From Microbispora rosea (GTDB taxonomy: Bacteria > Actinomycetota > Actinomycetes > Streptosporangiales > Streptosporangiaceae), in the NCBI RefSeq assembly GCF_900156315.1, contig NZ_FTNI01000032.1, positions 54,039 to 118,038 on the forward strand: a stretch of DNA of 64,000 nt, in the 5' to 3' direction. Below the pieces are notes generated by a model. The model did no database searches. It saw only the letters and a list, made by a program, of their open reading frames with translations, and had not been told where the DNA came from. Made by a program: the position numbers and the translations under genes. Every line of letters begins with the position of its first letter. Position 1 is the stretch's first letter. Shown here piece after piece: positions 42,179-49,569 of the stretch.

Positions 42179-43587
42179 GCGGACCACTCGTCATCGTCGG
42201 AGACTCCCTGCTCGACGTCGACGTCGAGGGCACCGCCGACCGGCTGTGCCCCGACGCCCCCGTTCCCGTCGTGGAGGGGCAGGCGGAGCACCACCGGCCG
42301 GGCGGCGCGGGGCTCGCGGCGCTGCTGGCCGCCCGCGACGGCACGCGGGTGGTGCTGATCACCGCTCTGGGCGACGACCCCTCGGGCCGCTGCCTGGAGG
42401 ACCTGCTGTCGCCCACGGTCGAGATCGTGCGGTTGCCGCTGCGCGGCACGACCGTGCGCAAGGCGCGGGTCCGCGCCCGCGGGCAGACGCTGGTCAGGAT
42501 CGACACCGGGGACGGGCGGGCGATGGGCCGGCCCGGCCAGATCGCCTCCGCCTCCGCGTTCGCCCGCGCGGCCGACGCCCTCGCCGCGGCGAGCGCGGTC
42601 CTGGTCGCCGACTACGGGCGCGGGGTGGCCGACCTGATGCGCGAGCCGCTGCGCGGCCTCGACGTCCCGCTGGTCTGGGACCCCCATCCCCGGGGGTCGC
42701 TGCCCGTCCGGGGATGCGCGCTGGTCACGCCCAGCGAGGCCGAGGCCCGCGGCATGTGCGAGGAGCCGTACGTCTCCCCGGAGCGCACCGCCCGCAGGCT
42801 GGTGCGCGACCTCGACGCCGAGGCCGTCGCGATCACACTGGGGGAGCGCGGGGCGATGCTGGCCCGGCGCGGCGGCAGGTTCGGGCCGGTCCCCGTCCCG
42901 CACGTCGCGTCCGGCACGGACGCCTGCGGCGCGGGCGACCGCTTCGCCGCGGCGGCGGCGCTCGCCCTCGCGGACGGCGCGTCCACCGAGGACGCCGTCG
43001 CCCGTGCGGTCGGCGAGGCGACCAGGTTCGTGGAGGAGGGCGGGGCCGCCGCGCTGCGCCTGCACCATTCCGGGCAGCACCGGCCCGGCCGGCACTGTCC
43101 CGCCGCCGAGCCGCCGGTGCCGTTCGCGCCCGGCGCGTCCGCCTTCGAGGTGGCCGCCGCCGTACGCGCCGCGGGGGGCCGCCTGATCGCGACCGGCGGG
43201 TGTTTCGACCTGCTGCACGCCGGTCATGTGAGCCTGCTGCGGCGGGCCCGGGCGTTAGGCGACGCCCTGGTGGTCTGTGTGAACTCCGACGACTCGATCC
43301 GGCGGCTCAAGGGGCCGAGCAGGCCGCTGGTGAGCGAGCGCGACCGGGTCGAGGTGCTGCGCGCGCTCGGCTGCGTGGACGCGGTGACGGTCTTCGGCGA
43401 GGACACGCCGTCGGAGGTCATCGAGCGCCTGTGCCCGGACGTGTGGGTGAAGGGCGGCGACTACGACGAGCGGTCGATGCCGGAGGCCGAGGCCGTGCGC
43501 CGGGCCGGCGGGGAGGTCGTCATCCTGCCGACCGTGCCCGGCTACTCCACCACCGGCCTGATCGCCGCCGCCCGAGCCGCTTCGTGA
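42175..43587 (+). CDS. hldE: Bifunctional heptose-7-P kinase / heptose-1-P adenylyltransferase
   Basis: A 470-residue HldE-like fusion. Residues 1-300 are a PfkB/ribokinase-type kinase; VIVGDSLLDVDVEG is the start and GTDACGAGDRFAAAAALALADG holds the catalytic Asp. Residues 330-470 are a nucleotidyltransferase with GGCFDLLHAGHVSLL (HxGH). It makes heptose 1,7-bisphosphate and later ADP-heptose, with GmhB acting between. GTG at 42175 overlaps gmhA by 4 bp. It uses ATP for the last step as judged by HldE similarity; no GDP-heptose (HddA/HddC) pair is seen. Confidence 0.93.
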   Translation: MSGPLVIVGDSLLDVDVEGTADRLCPDAPVPVVEGQAEHHRPGGAGLAALLAARDGTRVVLITALGDDPSGRCLEDLLSPTVEIVRLPLRGTTVRKARVRARGQTLVRIDTGDGRAMGRPGQIASASAFARAADALAAASAVLVADYGRGVADLMREPLRGLDVPLVWDPHPRGSLPVRGCALVTPSEAEARGMCEEPYVSPERTARRLVRDLDAEAVAITLGERGAMLARRGGRFGPVPVPHVASGTDACGAGDRFAAAAALALADGASTEDAVARAVGEATRFVEEGGAAALRLHHSGQHRPGRHCPAAEPPVPFAPGASAFEVAAAVRAAGGRLIATGGCFDLLHAGHVSLLRRARALGDALVVCVNSDDSIRRLKGPSRPLVSERDRVEVLRALGCVDAVTVFGEDTPSEVIERLCPDVWVKGGDYDERSMPEAEAVRRAGGEVVILPTVPGYSTTGLIAAARAAS

Positions 43588-43619
43588 CTTCGGCCGCCTA
43601 TCGAAAGGGATCGACCTCA

Positions 43620-44300
43620 ATGGTGGGAAACGTATTGATCACCGGTGGCGCGTCCGGCCTGGGCCGGGCCACCGCCATGGCGGTCGCCAAGGCCGGCGGA
43701 CGGCCCCTGGTCGTGGACGTCGACGAGCCGGACGGCGGGTTCGATCATGTGCGGGCCGACCTGGCCGACCGCGAGCAGGCCGAGCGGGCCGTACGCGAGC
43801 TCGCCGGCCGGGCGGGCGGGCTCGACGGCGTCGTGACGGCGGCGGGCGTGGACGCCTGCGGACGGCTGGAGGACGTGGCCGCCGAGCAGTGGGAACGGGT
43901 GATCGGGGTCAACCTGCTCGGGACCGCCGCGGTGGTCCGGGCGGCCCTGCCCTACCTGCGCCGGTCGGGTGGCAAGGTCGTCACCGTCGCCTCCACGCTC
44001 GGGGTGCGGGCGCTCAGCGATGCGACGGCCTACTGCGCCTCGAAGTTCGGCGTCGTGGGTTTCACCCGGGCCCTGGCGGCCGAACTGGCGGGGCAGGTGG
44101 GGGTGACCCTGCTGATCCCCGGCGGCATGCAGACGAACTTCTTCAACGACCGTCCCGACCAGTACAAGCCCGGCCCCGACACTCGGCTGAACCAGCCGGA
44201 GGACGTCGCCTCGGCGATCCTGTTCGCGCTCGGCCAGCCGCAGGGCTGCGAGGTCAGGGAGCTGGTCGTGTGCGCCTCAACGGAGACGTCATGGCCCTAG
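43620..44300 (+). CDS. Short-chain dehydrogenase/reductase
   Basis: A 226-residue classical SDR. VLITGGASGLGRATAMAVAKAGG is the NAD(P) motif, VTAAGV replaces the usual NNAG strand, and the Ser/Tyr/Lys set is in VASTLGVRALSDATAYCASKFG. It is not the extended type and so not HldD. AAAGGGA precedes ATG at 43620. It overlaps the following GT9 gene by 10 bp and may modify a sugar or lipid of the pathway. Confidence 0.85.
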   Translation: MVGNVLITGGASGLGRATAMAVAKAGGRPLVVDVDEPDGGFDHVRADLADREQAERAVRELAGRAGGLDGVVTAAGVDACGRLEDVAAEQWERVIGVNLLGTAAVVRAALPYLRRSGGKVVTVASTLGVRALSDATAYCASKFGVVGFTRALAAELAGQVGVTLLIPGGMQTNFFNDRPDQYKPGPDTRLNQPEDVASAILFALGQPQGCEVRELVVCASTETSWP

Positions 44301-45238
44301 AAGATCCGCGAAGACCGGTGCTGCTCGCCCTGCGCGGGCTCGGGCTCGGCGACCTGCTCGCCTCGGTGCCCGCCCTGCGCGCGCTGCGGAGGGCGCACCC
44401 GGAGCACCGCTTCGTGCTCGCCGCCCCGGCCTACCTCGGCGGGCTGCTGCCGCTGGTCGGCGGCATCGACGAGCTGCTCGACGTGTCCGGCCCCGGGCCG
44501 GTGCCGTACGAGTCTCCGGACGTCGCGGTCAACCTGCACGGCAGCGGCCCGGAGAGCATCCAGGCGCTGCGCCGCACCCGGCCGGGCCGCCTGCTCACGC
44601 ACGCCCACCACCTGGTGCCGGGTTCGGGCGGGCCGCCCTGGGAGCCGGAGACGCACGAGAGGCGGCGGTGGTGCTCCCTGCTGGAGTGGTACGGCATCGC
44701 GGCCGACCCGGAGGACCTCGCGCTGGGCGACCCGGGGCCGAGCCCGCTCGCCGGCGGCGAGGTGATCATCCATCCCGGGGCGGCGTTCCGGGCGCGGCAG
44801 TGGCCGCCGGACCGCTTCGCCCGGGTGGCGGCCGATCTGGCCGGCCAGGGCCACCGGGTCGTCCTCACCGGCAGCGTGACCGAGATCGCGCTCGCCCGGC
44901 ACGTCGCCCAGCTGGCCGGCCTGCCGGAGGAGTCCGTGCTGGCCGGCCGTACGAACCTGCCCGAGCTCGCCGCGCTTACGGCGCAGGCGGCGCTCGTCGT
45001 CTGCGGCGACACGGGCATGTCGCACCTGGCCGTCGCCGTCGGCACGCCCTCGGTCATCCTGTACGGCCCGGTGCCGCCCGCGCTGTGGGGGCCGCCGCCG
45101 GACCGCCCGCACATCGCGTTGTGGGCAGGGCGCAGGGGCGACCCGCACGGCGACCGGCCGTCGGAGGGGCTGCTCGAAATCGGGGTGCCCGAGGTGCTCG
45201 ACGCGGTCAGGAAGTTGCGAGGAGTGGGGGTGCGGTGA
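44291..45238 (+). CDS. GT9 heptosyltransferase-like enzyme (second)
   Basis: A 315-residue GT9-family GT-B protein. LLALRGLGLGDLLASVPALRALRRAHPEH is the N-terminal acceptor domain, VIIHPGAAFRARQWPPDRFA and CGDTGMSHLAVAVGTPSVILYGP are the donor motifs. ATG at 44291 lies inside the end of the SDR gene. Two GT9 genes in one operon suggest that at least two heptose (or similar) units are transferred to the product. Confidence 0.9.
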   Translation: MALEDPRRPVLLALRGLGLGDLLASVPALRALRRAHPEHRFVLAAPAYLGGLLPLVGGIDELLDVSGPGPVPYESPDVAVNLHGSGPESIQALRRTRPGRLLTHAHHLVPGSGGPPWEPETHERRRWCSLLEWYGIAADPEDLALGDPGPSPLAGGEVIIHPGAAFRARQWPPDRFARVAADLAGQGHRVVLTGSVTEIALARHVAQLAGLPEESVLAGRTNLPELAALTAQAALVVCGDTGMSHLAVAVGTPSVILYGPVPPALWGPPPDRPHIALWAGRRGDPHGDRPSEGLLEIGVPEVLDAVRKLRGVGVR

Positions 45239-46194
45239 AGGGATCTCGTGTCGTGGTCACCGGGGGAGCCGGGTTTCTCGGCTCCTATCTGTGCGAACGG
45301 TTCGTGGAGCGCGGTGCGGCGGTCGTCTGCCTGGACAACTTCCTCACCGGATCGCCGCGCAATGTGGAGCACCTGATCGGGCGGCCGGCGTTCCGGCTCG
45401 TGGAGTGCGACCTCACCGGGTTCGTCCACGTGCCGGGCCAGGTCGACCTGGTGCTGCACTTCGCCTCGGCCGCGTCCCCCGCCGACTATCTGCGCCATCC
45501 GATCGAGACGCTCAAGGTCGGCAGCATGGGGACGCTGCACGCCCTCGGGCTCGCCGCCGAGAAGGGCGCGCGGTTCGTCCTCGCCTCCACGAGCGAGGTG
45601 TACGGCGACCCGCTGGAACACCCGCAGAAGGAGACCTACTGGGGCAACGTGAACCCGGTCGGGCCGCGCAGCGTGTACGACGAGGCCAAGCGGTTCGCCG
45701 AGTCGCTGACCACGGCCTACCGCAACGCGCGCGGTGCCGACACCGGCATCGTGCGGATCTTCAACACGTACGGCCCGCGGATGCGGCCTTACGACGGCCG
45801 GGCGATCCCCACGTTCATCCGCCAGGCGCTGCTGGGCGAGCCGATCACCGTGACAGGCGACGGCAGCCAGACGCGGTCGATCTGCTACGTCGACGACACG
45901 ATCGACGGCGTGCTCGCGCTGGCGGACAGCGACTTCGCCGGGCCGGTGAACATCGGCAACCCGGCCGAGATGTCGATGGCGGAGCTGGCGGAGACGATCC
46001 GCGACCTCGCGCGCTCGTCCTCACCGATCCGGTTCGTCGAGCGGCCGGTGGACGACCCCGCCGTCCGCCGTCCCGACACCTCGCTCGCCGAGGAGCGGCT
46101 CGGCTGGCGTCCGCGGATCGACCCCGTCACCGGCCTGCGCCGCACGATCGACTGGTTCGAGAAGGCGCTCACGACCTACCCCGTCGCCTCCTGA
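45235..46194 (+). CDS. UDP-glucuronate-decarboxylase-like NAD-dependent epimerase
   Basis: A 319-residue extended SDR. VVTGGAGFLGSYLCERF is the NAD motif; CLDNFLTGSPRNVEHL, ASTSEVYGDPLEHPQ, YWGNVNPVGPRSVYDEAKR (Tyr-X3-Lys) and RIFNTYGPRMRPYDGR match UDP-xylose synthases, which convert UDP-glucuronate to UDP-xylose. A 4-keto sugar or dTDP-sugar product is also possible. GTG at 45235 overlaps the preceding gene. It ends the operon and supplies a second activated sugar. Confidence 0.88.
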   Translation: MKGSRVVVTGGAGFLGSYLCERFVERGAAVVCLDNFLTGSPRNVEHLIGRPAFRLVECDLTGFVHVPGQVDLVLHFASAASPADYLRHPIETLKVGSMGTLHALGLAAEKGARFVLASTSEVYGDPLEHPQKETYWGNVNPVGPRSVYDEAKRFAESLTTAYRNARGADTGIVRIFNTYGPRMRPYDGRAIPTFIRQALLGEPITVTGDGSQTRSICYVDDTIDGVLALADSDFAGPVNIGNPAEMSMAELAETIRDLARSSSPIRFVERPVDDPAVRRPDTSLAEERLGWRPRIDPVTGLRRTIDWFEKALTTYPVAS

Positions 46195-46199
46195 GACCG

Positions 46200-46218
46200 C
46201 CGCTTGCGGGCTTTTCTG
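46200..46218 (+). terminator. Weak candidate terminator of the glycan operon
   Basis: CCGCTTGCGG followed by GCTTTTCTG lies 6 bp after the epimerase stop. The stem is only four base pairs, so termination here is tentative. Confidence 0.3.
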
Positions 46219-46385
46219 TTGCTCGTTGCCCGTTTGTCGCTCGGACGAGCCGTCAGTTGCCGACACCCCGCTGCCCGTGCTTGGCGCTTTCCCCGTTCGG
46301 AGGATGTTCGTATCCAAGGAGGCGCATCTCTTTCACGAGGCGATGCTGTTCCTCATCAAGACTGGCCGGCGCGTACGGTTTCCTG

Positions 46386-46679
46386 TCACCTGGGGCAGTG
46401 TGGTGACAGTGCGGCCGGAGGCGGAGCGAGGATCTCGGCGACCTTGCCGCCGCGCATGACGAAGACGGCACGCTTCCCCTCGTAGGTGCGTGACCACGCG
46501 GTCTGCCCGATGATCGTCCAGCGGACGTCGTCGGCCAGGGCGTCGATGAAGGGCCGCCCGTTACCCTTCGCGGTCTCGGCGAAGACTCCCTGCAGAAACG
46601 CTCTGTTGTCGGCCTCGGACACCTTGGCAGACCCCCTAGCGATCCGGTTTCGCGATCTCATCATGTCGCGCAGCGACAC
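46386..46679 (-). pseudogene. Broken SnoaL-like (ketosteroid-isomerase fold) gene
   Basis: The first half matches the SnoaL-like pattern FLQGVFAETAKGNGRPFIDALADDVRWTIIG followed by AWSRTYEGKRAV. It then jumps directly to VMRGGKVAEI, which normally lies about 60 residues later, and ends in Pro/Ala-rich non-homologous sequence. About half of the usual domain is missing, so the gene is an internal-deletion remnant. The DNA upstream (46195-46385) holds no credible gene. Confidence 0.65.
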
Positions 46680-46752
46680 GTCCGCTCATGCCGAGATGAG
46701 TTCGTCCCATCGTGGGGGTGCCGCCCGCGCCTGGCCGCCGATGCCGCTGGCG

Positions 46753-47253
46753 TCAAGGGCGTAGGCCGTCGACGACGATCTGGACGAGGTCGGTGTCACC
46801 GCGGTGTCTGGCGGTGGCGACGCAGCCGACGATGAGGGCCTTAAGGTCGTCGGGCGTGATGTCTGAGCGGATGGTTTCAGCTGTCTGCGCCTTCTGGAGG
46901 AGCTCGGCGAAGGCGGTGTTGAGGGCTGCCTCGGCGTCGGCGGGAATCTGGTAGCCGCCGCTGGCCAGCGCGTCGGCGATGGCGCGGTTGGCGAGGCCGG
47001 CCTCCACCATGAACGCGAAGAACGCGGTGAAGTCGATGCCGGAGCGGGCCTTGTCAGTCATGGCGTGGATGCGGTCGAGCACGACGGCCTCGATGAGTGA
47101 TTCCTTTGTGGGGAAGTGCCGATACACGGTGCCGGCGCCGACGCCGGCGCGGCGGGCGATCTCATCGATGGGTACGCCGACGCCTTCGGCGGCGAGTACG
47201 TCGTAGGCGGTGTCGAGGATGCGTTGGCGGTTGCGGCGAGCGTCGGCGCGCAA
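46753..47253 (-). CDS. TetR-family repressor
   Basis: A 166-residue regulator. The N-terminal helix-turn-helix is RQRILDTAYDVLAAEGVGVPIDEIARRAGVGAGTVYRHFPTKESLI; the C-terminal ligand domain follows. The start is TTG at 47253, with GGAGG 6 nt upstream, since the longer frame is non-homologous. It is divergent from the SDR gene, and the inverted repeat at 47289-47308 is a likely operator. It probably represses itself and the SDR gene. The ligand is unknown. Confidence 0.85.
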   Translation of the reverse strand: MRADARRNRQRILDTAYDVLAAEGVGVPIDEIARRAGVGAGTVYRHFPTKESLIEAVVLDRIHAMTDKARSGIDFTAFFAFMVEAGLANRAIADALASGGYQIPADAEAALNTAFAELLQKAQTAETIRSDITPDDLKALIVGCVATARHRGDTDLVQIVVDGLRP

Positions 47254-47288
47254 AGGTTCCTCCTGAAGACGTCGACAAACGGGGCGGG

Positions 47289-47308
47289 CGTTCCGTATAT
47301 TCGAAACG
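47289..47308. promoter_or_regulatory. Candidate TetR operator
   Basis: CGTTCCGTATATTCGAAACG is an imperfect inverted repeat (CGTTCCG against CGAAACG) in the 84-bp gap between the repressor and SDR genes. A second palindrome, GTTCCGAAC at 47317-47325, lies close by. Confidence 0.45.
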
Positions 47309-47337
47309 GGGCGATCGTTCCGAACATAGGAGGCACC

Positions 47338-48243
47338 ATGTGGAGTGCGCGAGACATCCCACCGCTCGACGGCACCATCGCGTTGGTGACCGGCGCCACC
47401 GCCGGCATCGGGCTGGAGACAGCGAAGGCCCTGGCAGCCCGGGGCGCACACGTCGTCCTCGGAGCCCGCGATGCCGCGCGTGGCGGGGACGCCGTGCGCG
47501 GGTTACCCGGCACCGGCAGCGTGCTCGCCCTTGACCTGGCATCCCTCAGATCCGTGCGGCGGGCGGCAACCGAGTTCCACCAGCGTTTCGACCGGCTCGA
47601 CATCCTGGTCAACAACGCCGGCCTCTGGTGGCAGCCGGCCCGCCTCACCGAAGACGGCTTCGAGTCACAAATGGGCGTCAACCATCTCGGCCACTTCGCG
47701 CTGACCGGCCTCCTCCTCGACCTGCTCGAACGATCGCCGAACGGCCGGGTAGTCACGGTCAGCAGCAAGGGGGCGAGCGCAGGCTCCGTCACGAACCTCG
47801 ACCCCGGCAGCCTCGACCGATACCGGCCGACGACCGCCTACAACGCCTCGAAGCTCGCCAATCTGCTCTTCGCCTTCGAACTCCAGCACCGGCTCATCGC
47901 GGCCGGTTGCTCCACGATCAGCCTCGCGGCGCATCCGGGCGGTGCGCGCACCGAGTTGTTCCGGGACGCTTCGCCAGGGTTCCGGCTGATCAACGCGACG
48001 ATCGGATGGCTGCTCACCCAGTCGGCTGAGCGGGGTGCTCTGCCCGTGCTACGGGCCGCTACCGACCCACACGCCACCGGCGGCGAGTACTACGGGCCAG
48101 GCGGTCCGGGGCAGTTCAAGGGCGCCCCGAAGCCGCAACGGGCGCCGGCCCGCGCCTACGACCCGGTGGAGCGGCGTCGACTCTGGACGATATCCGAGCA
48201 ATCGACGGGCGTGCCCTATTCACGACTCACCGAATCCGTCTGA
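47338..48243 (+). CDS. Short-chain dehydrogenase/reductase
   Basis: A 301-residue SDR of the retinol-dehydrogenase/WWOX-like type. The NAD(P) motif is VTGATAGIGLETAKALAARG, the NNAG strand is ILVNNAGLW, and catalytic Ser, Tyr and Lys lie in VSSKGAS and YNASKLAN. AGGAGG is 4 nt before ATG at 47338. It is divergent from TetR and likely repressed by it. Its substrate is probably a hydrophobic carbonyl compound; this is inferred from family. Confidence 0.9.
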   Translation: MWSARDIPPLDGTIALVTGATAGIGLETAKALAARGAHVVLGARDAARGGDAVRGLPGTGSVLALDLASLRSVRRAATEFHQRFDRLDILVNNAGLWWQPARLTEDGFESQMGVNHLGHFALTGLLLDLLERSPNGRVVTVSSKGASAGSVTNLDPGSLDRYRPTTAYNASKLANLLFAFELQHRLIAAGCSTISLAAHPGGARTELFRDASPGFRLINATIGWLLTQSAERGALPVLRAATDPHATGGEYYGPGGPGQFKGAPKPQRAPARAYDPVERRRLWTISEQSTGVPYSRLTESV

Positions 48244-48396
48244 ACACCGGCTCGGACAGCTCTCGGGAGTCGGACCGCGACCACGACGACTGGTTCGTCC
48301 AGAACCGCCGGCGGGCCCCGGCTCTTTTCCGCATACTTGGCCGTCGTTTGGCCGCCGGGCTCGGGTAGCGCACTCTGCCAGGGGTAACGCGCACGT

Positions 48397-49569
48397 ATGA
48401 GTTTCGCGAAGTACCAGGACGAGCTGTACGCCCAGGGACAGACCGGCCATCAACCGCCCTATCCGATGACCTTCGCGGAGCTGGAAGAAAGGGCGTCGGC
48501 CGCGATGCGGCCGAAGGTCTGGGACTACGTGGCCGGCGGCGCCGGTGACGAGCACACCCAGCGAGCCAACTGCGAGGCGTTCACGCACTGGGGCCTGTAT
48601 CCGCGCATGCTGGTCGCTCCCGCCGAGCGCGACATGTCGATCGAGTTGTTCGGGACACGGCTGCCCTCGCCCGTGTTCATGGCGCCCATCGGGGTGATCG
48701 GGGTGTGCGCCCAGGACGAGCACGGCGACCTCGCATGCGCCCGAGCCTCCGCTCGTACGCACGTTCCGTTCTTCGCGGCGACGCTGTCCGCGGACCCGAT
48801 GGAGGACGTGGCCGCGGCGCTCGGCGACACGCCCGGCTTCTTCCAGCTCTACACGCCGCCCGATCGGGACCTGGCCGCGAGCCTGGTGCACCGGGCCGAG
48901 GCGGTGGGCTTCAAGGGCATCGCCGTCACGCTGGACACCTGGGTCACCGGCTGGCGGCCCCGCGACCTGCGCGCATCGAACTATCCGCAGGTGCCCAGCG
49001 GATGCCTGAGCAACTACACCAGCGACCCCGTGTTCCGGCGGGGACTGCGTCCCGGCGAGGACGCTACCGAGGCGTTCGTGCGCAGACTGCCGATCTTCGG
49101 CGGACCGTTCAGGTGGGACGACCTCGACTGGCTGCGGTCGCAGACCGAGCTGCCGCTGATGCTCAAAGGCATCTGTCATCCCGAGGACGTCCGTCGCGCC
49201 AAGGACCACGGCGCGGACGCCGTCTACTGTTCCAACCACGGCGGACGGCAGGCCAACGGAGGACTGCCCGCCCTGGAGTGCCTGCCCGGCGTGGTCGAGG
49301 CCGCCGACGGGCTGCCGGTCCTGTTCGACTCGGGTGTGCGCAGCGGCGCCGACGTGGTCAAGGCGCTGGCGCTGGGCGCCACGGCGGTGGGGATCGGCCG
49401 CCCGTACGCGTACGCGCTGGCGGTCGGCGGCGTCGACGGTGTCGTGCACGTGCTGCGCTCGATACTGGCCGAGGCGGACCTCATCATGGCCGTCGACGGA
49501 TATCCCACCCTCAAGGACCTCACGCCCGAGGCGCTGCGCCGCGTGGGAGGCCGTGTCACGGCGTCGTGA
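48397..49569 (+). CDS. FMN-dependent alpha-hydroxy-acid oxidase (lactate 2-monooxygenase-like)
   Basis: A 390-residue TIM-barrel flavoenzyme. APIGVIGVCAQDEHGDLACARAS binds FMN, GFFQLYTPPDRDLA and VTLDTWVTGWRPRDLR are conserved strands, and YCSNHGGRQANGG has the catalytic His and substrate Arg. The length and insertion pattern fit lactate 2-monooxygenase or related oxidases rather than the shorter lactate dehydrogenases. It overlaps the convergent LuxR-regulator gene by 14 bp at the 3' ends. Confidence 0.9.
   Translation: MSFAKYQDELYAQGQTGHQPPYPMTFAELEERASAAMRPKVWDYVAGGAGDEHTQRANCEAFTHWGLYPRMLVAPAERDMSIELFGTRLPSPVFMAPIGVIGVCAQDEHGDLACARASARTHVPFFAATLSADPMEDVAAALGDTPGFFQLYTPPDRDLAASLVHRAEAVGFKGIAVTLDTWVTGWRPRDLRASNYPQVPSGCLSNYTSDPVFRRGLRPGEDATEAFVRRLPIFGGPFRWDDLDWLRSQTELPLMLKGICHPEDVRRAKDHGADAVYCSNHGGRQANGGLPALECLPGVVEAADGLPVLFDSGVRSGADVVKALALGATAVGIGRPYAYALAVGGVDGVVHVLRSILAEADLIMAVDGYPTLKDLTPEALRRVGGRVTAS

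Noticed and set aside
34946..46194. Calling the glycan cluster an LPS core locus
   Set aside because: The surrounding genes are actinobacterial, with no lipid A or LPS transport genes; the acceptor must be different.
46226..46459. A 77-codon plus-strand frame after the glycan operon
   Set aside because: It has no family motif and overlaps the SnoaL remnant antisense; it is more likely chance.
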